Assembly: GCF_000012325.1 (NCBI RefSeq)
Contig: NC_003910.7
Span: 3,720,001-3,784,000 of the forward strand
From: Colwellia psychrerythraea 34H
GTDB taxonomy: Bacteria; Pseudomonadota; Gammaproteobacteria; Enterobacterales; Alteromonadaceae
Reading direction: 5' to 3'
DNA length: 64,000 bases
Part shown: positions 34,913 through 44,522 of the stretch, one piece after another
Position numbering within the stretch: the first letter of the stretch is position 1
How the letters are laid out: each line of letters begins with the position of its first letter
Made by a program: the position numbers and the translations under genes
The notes under the pieces: generated by a model
Told to the model about the DNA's origin: nothing
The model's input: only the letters and a program-made list of their open reading frames with translations
Database searches by the model: none

Positions 34913-34946
34913 GCTCCAGTAAGTCATACTTAGTGGAGCATTTTTG
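34913..34946. terminator. Intrinsic terminator after sdaA
   Basis: GCTCCA-g-TAAGT pairs with ACTTA-g-TGGAGC around a CAT loop, followed by ATTTTTG. The adjacent minus-strand gene is convergent. Confidence 0.8.
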
Positions 34947-34969
34947 TTTAGCACTTTTGTTTCGTACTT

Positions 34970-35794
34970 TTATTTTTCAACTGAACTTGTTGGGTAGGTA
35001 AATAATACACGACTCTTAGCTTTTAGCCCTTTTGCCTCAAAGGCCTTTTTAAACATATAAATCCACTGATGAAAACTAATATAAAACGGATTATTAGATT
35101 TGATTTGACCAACGATACCATAGCGACAAGGACCATTTTTTTCAGCGTTTTCTTCAATATAGGTACCAAAAATTTTATCCCAAATAATTAATACACCGGC
35201 AAAGTTTCTGTCTAAATAGGCTTTATTGGTTGAATGATGCACCCGATGATGTGAAGGCGTATTAAATATTTTTTCAAACCACCCTAGTTTATAAACAATT
35301 TGCGTATGAACAAAGAATTGATATGCCAAATTAAGTGCAACCACGGTAAAAACGGTGTTCGGATCGAAACCAACAATAATCATTGGCATCCAAAAAATCC
35401 ACATACCTGCTAATGGATACATTAACGATTGTCTAAAAGCAGTTGAAAAGTTCATCTTGGTTGAACTGTGATGCACAACATGTGCTGCCCACAGCCAATG
35501 GATGTGATGTGACGCTTTATGAAACCAATAATAAAGAAAATCTTGTAATAAAAAAGCGATAAAAATGCTAGTGAAACTGAGTGATAATTCAAACATTGCA
35601 AATTGATGTAGCCAGTAAAAAAAAGGCATCAATAATACTAAAGCAAGCGCATCGGATCCTTGATGTAAAAGTGCTAACGCTGTATTTGTTAAACTGTCTT
35701 TAATATCATAAAGCTTACGGTGTTTAACAAACTCGTAAATAACAAAGGTTAAAAATATTGGACTTAATGCCAATAAAATCACTTCAATAGTCAT
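34970..35794 (-). CDS. Sterol desaturase/fatty acid hydroxylase family membrane protein
   Basis: This 274-residue protein has four to five hydrophobic segments and the di-iron histidine clusters of the family: HKASHHIHWLW, HVVHHSSTKMN, and HHRVHHSTNKAYLDRN. Bacterial members oxidise lipid chains, ether lipids or hopanoids; the substrate here is unknown. The C-terminal NPFYISFHQWIYMFKKA is typical. Its start overlaps the end of the SRPBCC gene by four bases (ATGA), so they are co-translated. Confidence 0.88.
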   Translation of the reverse strand: MTIEVILLALSPIFLTFVIYEFVKHRKLYDIKDSLTNTALALLHQGSDALALVLLMPFFYWLHQFAMFELSLSFTSIFIAFLLQDFLYYWFHKASHHIHWLWAAHVVHHSSTKMNFSTAFRQSLMYPLAGMWIFWMPMIIVGFDPNTVFTVVALNLAYQFFVHTQIVYKLGWFEKIFNTPSHHRVHHSTNKAYLDRNFAGVLIIWDKIFGTYIEENAEKNGPCRYGIVGQIKSNNPFYISFHQWIYMFKKAFEAKGLKAKSRVLFTYPTSSVEK

Positions 35795-36252
35795 GCAATG
35801 TTCTCCACTGAAATGTGCCTATCGGCAAAGTGCTCCGCTAACTTTTTCATGGCTTTGCTAATATCACTGGCAACAAAGAACTTTAACAAAAATGCAGGTA
35901 ACCATTTAGGTCCATTAAATTTAATAACGTAGTCAAGTTGTGTGGTTTGATTATCAACGTCAAATGATGTTAATTGAATATCGCCTTGATGATCTGATAC
36001 TGGCCAATTACCAACAATGCGATAACAAATGTGCTCATTGGTTGCACTAATAATTTCTTCCTCAAAGACTATTTTTCCGATAGATATTTGGCGAATAGCA
36101 CCTTTACCACCAATTAATTCACCCTTATTTTGTATTTTTATTAATTTAAACTTGGCATTAAAAAATCGGCCTAACTGTAGATGATCTAATAAAACTTGGT
36201 TTACTTGCTCTGCTGGGGCTAATACTTTCTGTGTCACTTCAATGGTAATCAT
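35791..36252 (-). CDS. SRPBCC (START-like) family protein
   Basis: This 153-residue protein has the helix-grip pattern: ITIEVTQKVLAPAEQVNQVLLDHLQLGRFFNA, then GKGAIRQISIGKIVFEEEII and TTQLDYVIKFNGPKWLPAFLLKFF, ending in a long helix (ISKAMKKLAEHFADRH). Such proteins bind hydrophobic ligands. I use ATG 36252 (MITIEVTQ); the ATG at 36273 would add MIYLVRL with no Shine-Dalgarno. Coupling to the sterol-desaturase-like gene suggests it handles the same lipid. Confidence 0.8.
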   Translation of the reverse strand: MITIEVTQKVLAPAEQVNQVLLDHLQLGRFFNAKFKLIKIQNKGELIGGKGAIRQISIGKIVFEEEIISATNEHICYRIVGNWPVSDHQGDIQLTSFDVDNQTTQLDYVIKFNGPKWLPAFLLKFFVASDISKAMKKLAEHFADRHISVENIA

Positions 36253-36782
36253 AAGTCTCACGAGATAAATCATACAGGTGTTTAATTAAATCGATTCAAC
36301 CAGAGTTCACCTAAAACAACAAGTGTTTATTTTTTCTGCTGTGAAATATAAATGATAAATAACAAATAATGGAGGTGTTTTGAACAGTGTTTTTTTATAT
36401 CAACTCAACAGTAGCAGTGATACGTTTCTAGAAGGTTTTGGATGAATATGTCCAAACTCAAGCACAAATTAACTGACTATAATCTGCATAGACAGTTTCC
36501 TAGTAAAAATTGTTAAAACTATCTTCGTTAAGGCTATTAATCACATTTTCGTCTAGGTGAAGATACGTTATAATGAGTTGTTCACATTAGTTTTTTTGAC
36601 TATATTTGGTTATGGATCCGCAAGGCAGTCAATAATACGGGTTAACCATTATTTACATAACACCAACAGCCCCTTAAGCCTTTTTTCAACCACTTAAGGG
36701 AATAAATACCGACAATAATAAAGCCGCTCAAATTTGAATTTATCAGACTCAGCGCTTTTAAAATTAAAATAGAGGATCGAAA
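36253..36782. promoter_or_regulatory. Divergent region and leader of purU
   Basis: 530 bases without a gene. TATAAT at 36569-36574 is a candidate -10 for purU. CCCTTAAG (36671-36678) and CTTAAGGG (36693-36700) make an 8-bp stem in the leader, about 80 bases before the ATG; its loop starts with a T-rich run (CCTTTTTTC). A frame crossing this region on the minus strand runs into purU and is not credible as a gene. Confidence 0.45.
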
Positions 36783-37661
36783 ATGTCCGATATCAAACCA
36801 GTATCGCAAACCCACGTTATCACCGCAAGCTGCCCTAGCCAGCCTGGAACGGTTGATGTTGTTACCCGTTTTTTGTTTGAACAAGGCTTTTATATTAATG
36901 AAATTCATTCGTTCGATGATACCGATCAAGATCGTTTCTTCATCCGTATAGAGTTTAGAGCCGATACAGCAACAAACTTTAATAGAGATGACTTTTGCCA
37001 ACAGTTCGGTGAACGGGCAAGTGAATTTGAAATGAAATGGGAACTGGCGTCGAGTCCTTATAAATCTAAAGTTGTGATCATGGTGTCGAAGCACGATCAT
37101 TGTCTTAATGACTTATTATATCGTTATCGCACTGGTGATCTTAATATTGAAATTCCAGCAATTATTTCTAATCATCCTGATTTAGAAGATCTGGCCAAAT
37201 GGCATGATATTCCTTATTACCATCTACCTATCACTAAAGAAACTAAACCAGAACAAGAAGCTAAAGTTTTTCAGATCATTCAAGATTCTGAAGCAGATTT
37301 AGTGGTATTAGCACGTTACATGCAAGTACTCTCTAGTGATATGTGTAAAAAACTGTCCGGTAAAGCGATTAATATTCACCACTCGTTATTACCTGGTTTT
37401 AAGGGCGCTAGACCTTATTATCAAGCCTATGATCGTGGTATTAAATTAGTCGGCGCTACTGCGCATTATGTCAGTGATGATCTTGATGAAGGTCCAATTA
37501 TTAGCCAAGGTGTTGAAACTGTTGACCACAGTTATTACCCTCAAGATCTAGCCGCTAAAGGACGTGATATAGAATGTTTAACGCTAGCTCGCGCGGTACG
37601 CTGCCATATTGAGCATCGAATTTTCTTACACGGTAAAAAATCCGTCGTATTTGCTAAGTAA
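36783..37661 (+). CDS. purU: Formyltetrahydrofolate deformylase (PurU)
   Basis: This 292-residue protein has an N-terminal ACT domain (THVITASCPSQPGTVDVVTRFLFEQGFYINEI) and a C-terminal formyl transferase domain (KVVIMVSKHDHCLNDLLYR, INIHHSLLPGFKGARPYYQA, GATAHYVSDDLDEGPII). The catalytic His/Asp pair sits in the last two motifs. It releases formate from 10-formyl-THF, balancing one-carbon units and feeding PurT. Good Shine-Dalgarno (AGAGGA). Terminator follows. Confidence 0.94.
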   Translation: MSDIKPVSQTHVITASCPSQPGTVDVVTRFLFEQGFYINEIHSFDDTDQDRFFIRIEFRADTATNFNRDDFCQQFGERASEFEMKWELASSPYKSKVVIMVSKHDHCLNDLLYRYRTGDLNIEIPAIISNHPDLEDLAKWHDIPYYHLPITKETKPEQEAKVFQIIQDSEADLVVLARYMQVLSSDMCKKLSGKAINIHHSLLPGFKGARPYYQAYDRGIKLVGATAHYVSDDLDEGPIISQGVETVDHSYYPQDLAAKGRDIECLTLARAVRCHIEHRIFLHGKKSVVFAK

Positions 37662-37772
37662 CACCAAAAAATCAGGTAAAAAATTGATATTTATATCTTT
37701 AATATAAATTAAATAACAACAACTTTACTTGTTTCTGTGCTGGGTTAACGACTTTTCCTCGCACTGCAGAGA

Positions 37773-37804
37773 AAAAAAGGCCACTTCATAAAGTGGCCTT
37801 TTTT
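37773..37804. terminator. Bidirectional intrinsic terminator
   Basis: AAAAAAGGCCACTT and AAGTGGCCTTTTTT form a 14-bp stem with a CATA loop between the convergent purU and thyA genes. Confidence 0.92.
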
Positions 37805-37834
37805 ACATTAATAATTGACAAGTATTATTAATAA

Positions 37835-38686
37835 CTACACTGCAAATGGATACTTAATCGCTTCATGGCATTCATAACCTTCAACTTTAAAATCATCCAT
37901 AGTTACCCAGGTTTCAAGATCTTCTAACGATTTAATTTCTGGGTTAATAATAAGTTTTGGTAAAGCTAACGGTTCACGCTTGAGCTGGACTTCTTTCATC
38001 AGCGGTAACTGATCTTCATAAATATGAGCATTCACTATTTTATGATATGCCATTCCGGCTTTCTTACCCGTTATTTGAGCCATTAGCGCTAGAAAAACAA
38101 AGACTTGCACTTGGTTAAAGTTAAGCCCTAATGGAACATCACATGAACGTTGAAAGCTAGTTAAATGCAAGGTATCGCCAAGCAAAGAAAAATTATGGGT
38201 ATGCATGCAAGGTCTTAAACAACCCATGTGAAACTCACCAGGATTGTAAAAGGTCATAATCTCAGCACGATCATCAATACCATCTTTAAGGTTATCAACA
38301 ATTTTTTTCAGCTGGTCAATAGTTCCACCGTCTGGTTTTGCCCATGCTCGGCCTTGAATACCATATACTCGCCCCATGTCATCTTCACCTTTACGGTGAG
38401 TATTATTAAGCCAAGCATCATTTAAGTTGGCATTAGCATCCCACGTTTTCGTGCCCAATTTACGAAAATCGGCCGCACTATCATAACCACGAATATAACC
38501 AATAAATTCAGCAATGGCTGATTTAAAAAAACTTTTACGTGTGGTAATTAAAGGAAATTCGTTATTACCCACATTGTATTCTAAATCAGCATTAATCACA
38601 GTCAAACAACGTTTGCCTGTACGCTCATTTTCAACCCAAGTACCTTGGTCAATAATACGTTGACATAAATCTAAATAAGCGCGCAT
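37835..38686 (-). CDS. thyA: Thymidylate synthase (ThyA)
   Basis: This 283-residue enzyme has the active-site Cys160 in [15 protein letters not shown] and the dUMP-binding arginine/His region [29 protein letters not shown], then [12 protein letters not shown]. The Cys segment differs from the E. coli form (APCHAFFQFYV) and matches the variant found in Vibrio-like bacteria. It methylates dUMP to dTMP. Its start overlaps the lgt stop by one base (TAATG), the standard lgt-thyA coupling. Confidence 0.94.
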   Translation of the reverse strand: MRAYLDLCQRIIDQGTWVENERTGKRCLTVINADLEYNVGNNEFPLITTRKSFFKSAIAEFIGYIRGYDSAADFRKLGTKTWDANANLNDAWLNNTHRKGEDDMGRVYGIQGRAWAKPDGGTIDQLKKIVDNLKDGIDDRAEIMTFYNPGEFHMGCLRPCMHTHNFSLLGDTLHLTSFQRSCDVPLGLNFNQVQVFVFLALMAQITGKKAGMAYHKIVNAHIYEDQLPLMKEVQLKREPLALPKLIINPEIKSLEDLETWVTMDDFKVEGYECHEAIKYPFAV

Positions 38687-39558
38687 TAGTTATTTCCTTT
38701 TACTGTTTTTTTACCTGATTTTCCGCCAGCTGCTAGAGCTTTATCACCTTGAGCAATGGCTGATTTTTGTTGCGATAAATAGCCTAAATAGATAATAAGT
38801 ATACCTGCTAAGATCATCGGGATACTCAAAATTTGGCCTTTTGAAATAAAGGAGAAATACAAACCAAGGTGCGCGTCAGGCTCACGGAAGAATTCGACAA
38901 TACTTCTAAATACGCCATAACCAATTAAGAAAGTACCTGATGCTAGTCCTAGGCTGCGTGTTTTACGGCTAATAATATATAAGATAGCAAAGAGCACGAC
39001 CCCTTCTAAAGCAAACTCATACAATTGCGATGGATGACGTGGCACTTGTAATGGATCGGTTGGAAAGACCATAGCCCAAGAAACATCGGTTTGACGTCCC
39101 CAAAGTTCAGCGTTAATAAAGTTACCTAAACGGCCCATTCCTAAACCAATGGGTACTAGGGGTACAACAAAATCGCCTACCGCTAAAAAGGATTTATTGG
39201 TTTTACGGGCAAAAATAAACACCGCAAGAATGACGCCCAATAACCCGCCATGGAAGGACATGCCTCCTTGCCATATTTCAAATAAATAGAGTGGATCTGA
39301 TAAGAAATATTCGAATTGGTAAAATAGTACATAACCAACACGGCCACCTAGAATGACACCTAAGAATCCATAAAATAATACGTCACTAACTTGATCTCGC
39401 GTCCATAAACCGTTACTTCTATCAGCAGCCTTGTTTGCCATAAACATAGCGGCAAGAAAGCCAATTAAGTACATGGTGCCATACCAACGTAAAGATACCG
39501 GGCCAATGCTAAATATGATCGGGTCTATCACCGGAAATTGTAAAAACTTGTCTGTCAT
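38686..39558 (-). CDS. lgt: Prolipoprotein diacylglyceryl transferase (Lgt)
   Basis: This 290-residue inner-membrane enzyme has seven hydrophobic segments, the Lgt signature [15 protein letters not shown], and [12 protein letters not shown] with the essential His. It attaches diacylglycerol to the lipobox cysteine, the first step for lipoproteins such as the one at 49347. The C-terminus adds a Lys/Gly-rich tail ([19 protein letters not shown]). Upstream of thyA in a one-base overlap. A short repeat lies beyond its start. Confidence 0.94.
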   Translation of the reverse strand: MTDKFLQFPVIDPIIFSIGPVSLRWYGTMYLIGFLAAMFMANKAADRSNGLWTRDQVSDVLFYGFLGVILGGRVGYVLFYQFEYFLSDPLYLFEIWQGGMSFHGGLLGVILAVFIFARKTNKSFLAVGDFVVPLVPIGLGMGRLGNFINAELWGRQTDVSWAMVFPTDPLQVPRHPSQLYEFALEGVVLFAILYIISRKTRSLGLASGTFLIGYGVFRSIVEFFREPDAHLGLYFSFISKGQILSIPMILAGILIIYLGYLSQQKSAIAQGDKALAAGGKSGKKTVKGNN

Positions 39559-39616
39559 TGCTTGTCCATCTCTAAAAAGTAGAGCTTAAAGTAGAAAATT
39601 AAAAACTAAATATTAC

Positions 39617-39662
39617 TATACCCAAGCCACTTGAAGACGCATCTTCAGGTAGTTTTGGTATA
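39617..39662. repeat. Short TATACCC-family inverted repeat
   Basis: TATACCCAAGCCACTTGAAG then ACGCATC matches the left end of the 32066 element (TATACCCGTTCCACTTGAAG then ATGCATG). The right end TTTTGGTATA forms a short inverted end, and GAAGACGCATCTTC is a small internal dyad. Probably a deleted copy between lgt and the permease gene. Confidence 0.6.
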
Positions 39663-39780
39663 TAAAGTTATATTTCTAAAATTGAGCTGTTAAATGTCGT
39701 CATAATATACGATTAAAACGAGATCTTTTATTGCGCAATATTATACGCTGTTAAACCGCAAAGTACTCACAGAAAAAACA

Positions 39781-40575
39781 TTAACCTATCATCATTTTGA
39801 TAGCGACGAAAATAAGAAAAACCGCAAAGAATTTCTTCAAGGTTTTTACCGGTAGTTTACTCGCGTATTTAACACCTATTGGCGCAAATATTGATGAACT
39901 TATTACAATGCCTAATAAAGCAGGTAAATAAAGATACCCTAAGCTCAAATCAGGAAGATTAGGTAAATTAAATCCGGTAATAATGTATCCAAGGGAGCCG
40001 AATAGCGCAACCATTACACCACAAGCGGTTGCAATGCCTATTGCGTGTCGAACCGGTACGCCAAAAAAGCTCAAGGATGGGACTAAAATAGCCCCACCGG
40101 CAATGCCCATTAAACTTGAAATGATACCCGTAATAAAGCTTAGTAATTGCAATACGTAAGTGGCGGGCAACGACCTTTCTTTGGAGGCGTTTATTGAGAG
40201 CAACATATAAGCGGCGAGTAAAATAACGACGAAAGAGAAAAATCTCGTTAATGCTTCACTCGAAAGTGAATCAGCAATAAAAGCTCCTACCAATGCCCCT
40301 ACTGCAACTAAGATCATTAACTGTTTTGCCAACTGCCACGGAATATTGCTTTTTCGATGATGAGCATAGGCAGCACTGGTTGAGGTGATAACAATCGCCC
40401 CTAAAGAAGTGCCTAACGCCATGGGCATAACCACATCGCTACTAACGCCCACCATAGGAAGTAAATACACCAAGGCAGGTACTATGATGAGACCGCCGCC
40501 AATACCCAATAAGCCCGCTAAAAAACCAACAACACTACCTAAAACGATACAAGAAATTAATACTGTTAAAATCAT
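39781..40575 (-). CDS. TSUP family permease (TauE/SafE)
   Basis: This 264-residue membrane protein has about eight hydrophobic segments and two copies of the family signature: SVVGFLAGLLGIGGGLIIVPALVYLL near the N-terminus and FITGIISSLMGIAGGAILVPSLSFF in the middle. TSUP proteins move sulfite, sulfonates or small organic anions out of or into the cell. Substrate not predictable. It lies between ptsP and lgt on the same strand, as often seen in this group. Confidence 0.88.
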   Translation of the reverse strand: MILTVLISCIVLGSVVGFLAGLLGIGGGLIIVPALVYLLPMVGVSSDVVMPMALGTSLGAIVITSTSAAYAHHRKSNIPWQLAKQLMILVAVGALVGAFIADSLSSEALTRFFSFVVILLAAYMLLSINASKERSLPATYVLQLLSFITGIISSLMGIAGGAILVPSLSFFGVPVRHAIGIATACGVMVALFGSLGYIITGFNLPNLPDLSLGYLYLPALLGIVISSSIFAPIGVKYASKLPVKTLKKFFAVFLIFVAIKMMIG

Positions 40576-40659
40576 TCTGTTTTGCGGAAAACCCGCTCCT
40601 AAATATGGAATAAAACTATGCGTGGTTGATCGTTGGTCTTTATTAGTTATGGCTATAAA

Positions 40660-43014
40660 CTAAAAACCTGCCCGAATAAATCCACCAAGACCGAGCACTT
40701 CAAGCTGTTCGTTGAGGTAACTGTGCACTTCTTTAGCTGTAGTTAATGTTAATGTTTTATTTAAAATATTCTGTGCTTGTTCAAAAGAAATATGACGAAT
40801 AACCCACTTAATACGGGGAACGTTATGGCCATTCATACTAATTTTATCAAAGCCCATCGCCAATAATAAAATGGCCCCTGCAGGTTGTGAGGCAAGTTCT
40901 CCACATAAACTAATGGGTGTTAAATATTTCGCTGATTGTTGCGCAATACTATTTAAAGCATTTAAGACTGCTGGATGAAAAGCATCATATAAATTAGCGA
41001 CTTGGCTATTATTTCGATCAACAGCTAATAAGTACTGTGTTAAATCATTACTACCAACGGAAAAGAAATCAACGCGTTTAGCTAAGGCTTCCATTTGAAA
41101 AATAACAGAAGGCACTTCCAACATAATACCGATTTTGGGTCGTACTAATTTGGCAGAGACCGCCTGCGCCTTTTGCTGTGCCTGTTGTAGCGTTAAATGA
41201 CCATCTTCATTCCTCGCTGACATAAGTTCTGTCGTTATATCTTTGGTCAATTCAGCTTTAAGCTCAAAAAATGCCTGATTAATTAATCTATTCGCTTCAT
41301 CAATTTCTTCAACACCCGAGATCATAGGCAACATGATCTCTAAGTTATTTAATCCTTGATTTGCCCGTAACATGGCACGTACTTGTACCAGAAATATTTC
41401 AGGGTGATCTAAGGTGATTCGTATGCCGCGCCAACCAAGAAAAGGATTTTCTTCGTTAATAGGGAAATAGGGTAATGATTTGTCGCCACCAACATCCAGA
41501 GTTCGCATGGTAACGCCGTGTTTAGGAAAAACCTGTAACACTTTACGATACAGCTGAGTTTGCTCTTGCTCTGATGGAAAACAGTTACGATTCATAAAAG
41601 GTATTTCAGTACGGTATAAACCAATACCTAAAGCACCAAGTTTAGCTGAGTGTTCGAAACCAGCTGATAACCCAGCATTAAGTAATACTTCAATGGCTCT
41701 ACCATCTTGGGTAATACAAGGTAATTGCGCTACTTCCATCACTTTATCGGTAAGCGCTTTTTCTTGGCTTAATAAATATTGATACTCTCGTATTAACCCT
41801 TCATCTGGGTTAATAAATAACTCACCACTATAACCATCAATGATAGCCTGTTGCTGATGCAACTGACCAAGCACTAATGCATTAACTCCCATGATGGCTG
41901 GTAAGCCTAATGAACGCGCTAAAATTGCGGCGTGAGAGTTATTAGAGCCTGTTAAAGAAATAATTCCTAACAACCCTTGGTGCTGATATTGAGCAACCAA
42001 GGATGCACTGACATCTTGTGCTAATAAAATAAATTCTTTAGGTAACTCCAGCTCTTCTTTTGCTTGTTGCTGAATATTAACCAATAAACGAGTACCTAAA
42101 TCTCGAATATCACTCGCGCGCTCGCGAAAATAGCTGTCTTCAATGGCTTCAAACTGACTGATATAATGTTCAATCACTAGCTTTAATGCACTATCGGCGC
42201 GCCAACCTTTTGATATTTTAGCCGCGACTTCGTGACCTAAACTGGCTTGCTCTAACAATTGCTTATACACATCAAAAATAGCTAAGCTATCGTCATCAAT
42301 AGCTTCACTTAACTGACTACTTAAAACATCAAATTCTATACGCGTTTTTTCAACGGCTTGCTCAAAGCGCAATAACTGTTTTTGGCTGTCTGGAGATTTT
42401 TTTAATGAGACCGCAGCAAGATCCGCTTGCGGCTGGCAGACAATAATTTCACTTAGGGCAATGCCGGGAGCACCAGCAATACCATGTAGCTGTTTTACGC
42501 CTTGATTTTTTTGCTGTTGGTGACTTAATAAATTTTTAACTTCAGCATTTGCTAAAGCACTGGCAAGTTGCGCCGACAGTGTCACTAAAAAAGCTTCATC
42601 ATTTTCAGTATAATGACGAGACTCTTTTTGCTGAATAGCTAAAATACCAAGCACTTTACGTTGGTGAATAATGGGTGTGCCTAAAAAGGCATTAAAATCA
42701 TCTTCTTCTACTTCTGGCGCATGCATATAGTCTTGATGCTGCTGAGCATCAGCAATATTTAACGGCTCTTCTCGCTGGCCCACTAAACCGACTAATCCTT
42801 CAGAGAAACCGATACTCGTTTCCCCTACTGACGTTTTAGCCAAACCATCAGACGCCATTAATAAAAAATGTTGTTGGTGATAATCAGCGAGATAAATTGA
42901 ACAACAATCTGTTTTCATCGCTTTCTTTACATTGTAAACCATACGTTCAAGCGCATTTTGCAGTTCAGCTTCTTGACTAAACTCTAATACTATTCGACGC
43001 AAGGTAGTTAACAT
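40660..43014 (-). CDS. ptsP: Phosphoenolpyruvate-protein phosphotransferase PtsP (enzyme I-Ntr)
   Basis: This 784-residue protein has an N-terminal GAF domain (about 17-160), then the enzyme I region: phosphohistidine loop LTGSNNSHAAILARSLGLPAIMG, PEP-binding GALGIGLYRTEIPFMNR and DVGGDKSLPYFP, and FFSVGSNDLTQYLLAVDRN with LCGELASQPAGA. The GAF domain distinguishes PtsP from PtsI; it senses nitrogen status (glutamine/2-oxoglutarate) and starts the PTS-Ntr phosphorelay. Good Shine-Dalgarno (AGAGGA). It follows rppH, a conserved order. Confidence 0.94.
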   Translation of the reverse strand: MLTTLRRIVLEFSQEAELQNALERMVYNVKKAMKTDCCSIYLADYHQQHFLLMASDGLAKTSVGETSIGFSEGLVGLVGQREEPLNIADAQQHQDYMHAPEVEEDDFNAFLGTPIIHQRKVLGILAIQQKESRHYTENDEAFLVTLSAQLASALANAEVKNLLSHQQQKNQGVKQLHGIAGAPGIALSEIIVCQPQADLAAVSLKKSPDSQKQLLRFEQAVEKTRIEFDVLSSQLSEAIDDDSLAIFDVYKQLLEQASLGHEVAAKISKGWRADSALKLVIEHYISQFEAIEDSYFRERASDIRDLGTRLLVNIQQQAKEELELPKEFILLAQDVSASLVAQYQHQGLLGIISLTGSNNSHAAILARSLGLPAIMGVNALVLGQLHQQQAIIDGYSGELFINPDEGLIREYQYLLSQEKALTDKVMEVAQLPCITQDGRAIEVLLNAGLSAGFEHSAKLGALGIGLYRTEIPFMNRNCFPSEQEQTQLYRKVLQVFPKHGVTMRTLDVGGDKSLPYFPINEENPFLGWRGIRITLDHPEIFLVQVRAMLRANQGLNNLEIMLPMISGVEEIDEANRLINQAFFELKAELTKDITTELMSARNEDGHLTLQQAQQKAQAVSAKLVRPKIGIMLEVPSVIFQMEALAKRVDFFSVGSNDLTQYLLAVDRNNSQVANLYDAFHPAVLNALNSIAQQSAKYLTPISLCGELASQPAGAILLLAMGFDKISMNGHNVPRIKWVIRHISFEQAQNILNKTLTLTTAKEVHSYLNEQLEVLGLGGFIRAGF

Positions 43015-43092
43015 TTAATTCCTCTGTAATTCGATACGGGCCAATAAGATCGTTCGAACGAACTAATTAGTGGTTACTGTAGAGTGAAAGTT

Positions 43093-43126
43093 TATAAAAA
43101 AATAGCCCACAATAAAGTGGGCTATT
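43093..43126 (-). terminator. Intrinsic terminator of rppH
   Basis: On the minus strand AATAGCCCAC and GTGGGCTATT form a 10-bp stem followed by TTTTTTATAAA. It lies between rppH and ptsP, so ptsP probably has its own promoter. Confidence 0.8.
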
Positions 43127-43165
43127 AGGATTTACAATCATAGTAATAATTAGGTGTTATTGTTA

Positions 43166-43681
43166 TTAAGCCCTACGTTTACGGCGATCAGGTCGCCTTT
43201 CATACGTAAGAGGTAAAGCAAAATTAGCAAATTCTTTCATGACCATTCGATAAACATCTCGTTTAAAAGATACTACCTGTCTGACTGGATACCAATAACT
43301 TACCCATCGCCAGTCATCAAATTCAGGATGCGAGCTATGAAGTAAATCAACTGATGACTCAGCTGCAGTGAGCTTTAATAAAAACCACTTTTGCTTTTGA
43401 CCAATACAAACGGGTTTAGAGTCATGCCTAATATAACGTTTTGGTAATTTATATTTTAGCCAATGCTTAGTTGAAGCAACAATTTTCACGTGTTCAGGTT
43501 TTAAACCAACTTCCTCATGTAGTTCTCGATACATGGTTTGTTCAGCAGTCTCACCTTCATCAACTCCACCTTGTGGATATTGCCATGAATGTTGTCCATA
43601 CCGCCTTGCCCAAAATACTTGTCCCATGTCATTAATTATTACTATGCCGACGTTGGCGCGATAGCCTTCGGCATCGATCAC
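43166..43681 (-). CDS. rppH: RNA pyrophosphohydrolase RppH
   Basis: This 171-residue Nudix hydrolase begins [17 protein letters not shown], the usual RppH N-terminus with GTG as start codon, and AGGAG lies five bases before it. Motifs: [18 protein letters not shown], Nudix box [20 protein letters not shown], and KWFLLKL. It removes pyrophosphate from mRNA 5' ends to start decay. The same frame stays open upstream to 44038 but would overlap mutH and lacks family support. E. coli RppH is 176 residues. Confidence 0.92.
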
Positions 43682-43832
43682 AGGAACTCCTGACAATATA
43701 TAAAATACTTGCCTCAATTCAACCATATTAACGTCAGTGGAGCAAATGATTACTTTAATTTTTTTAGTAAATCTATGATAATAGTCACTAACCTTAGTAA
43801 GAAAATATTTCCTGGTTAATGTCGTTTCTTTT

Positions 43833-44501
43833 ATGAACATACCCTCTTCTGAACAAGCACTCATGCACAACGCCCAAAATTTAGCTGGTTTAACGTTAGG
43901 TGACTTGGCTAAGCAAGCGGGTATTGTCATTCCAAAAGACTTAACCCGTAATAAAGGTTGGATCGGTTTATTACTGGAGCATGTTTTAGGTGCTAGCGCA
44001 GGCTCTAGGCCTGAGCCTGACTTCCCCCACTTAGGCATAGAGTTAAAATCATTGCCTATTAATGAGCAAGCTAAACCACTTGAGACAACCTTTGTCAGTG
44101 TTGCGCCCTTAACAGGCCTTGTCGGTGTAAATTGGCATAATTGCTATGTACGCAAAAAATTAGCACGAGTATTATGGGTGCCAGTGATCTCGCCTAAAGA
44201 TGTACCAATTAGTGAGCGTATAGTGGGCACACCTTTTTTGTGGTCACCTAACGCTGAAGAAGAAGCCTTATTAGCTCAGGACTGGCAAGAACTCACCGAT
44301 ATGATTGTACTCGGTGAAGTAGAGAATATTCATGGTAAGCATGGACAAGTAATGCAGCTGAGACCCAAAGCGGCTAACAACAAAGCAAGAACCCAAGCAT
44401 TCGATCGTAATGGTAAACCTTTTATGACCTTACCCCGTGGTTTTTACCTTAAGATTAACTTCACGCAAGGTTTACTACATCGTTATTTGCGTATCAATTA
44501 A
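43833..44501 (+). CDS. mutH: DNA mismatch repair endonuclease MutH
   Basis: This 222-residue protein has the MutH catalytic triad in [14 protein letters not shown]63, E70 and K72, with the same spacing as in E. coli (D70, E77, K79). Other family segments are [19 protein letters not shown] and [10 protein letters not shown]. It nicks the unmethylated GATC strand after MutSL activation, implying Dam methylation in this organism. No clear Shine-Dalgarno. Divergent from rppH, the order also found in E. coli. Confidence 0.94.
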
Positions 44502-44522
44502 TATTGGATGATCTTTTTAGTA

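Noticed and set aside
36642..37100. 152-codon minus-strand frame over the purU start
   Set aside because: Overlaps the ACT domain of purU in antisense and has no signals of its own.
43682..44038. Upstream extension of rppH
   Set aside because: The added residues have no family support and overlap mutH on the other strand; the GTG at 43681 has a proper ribosome site.
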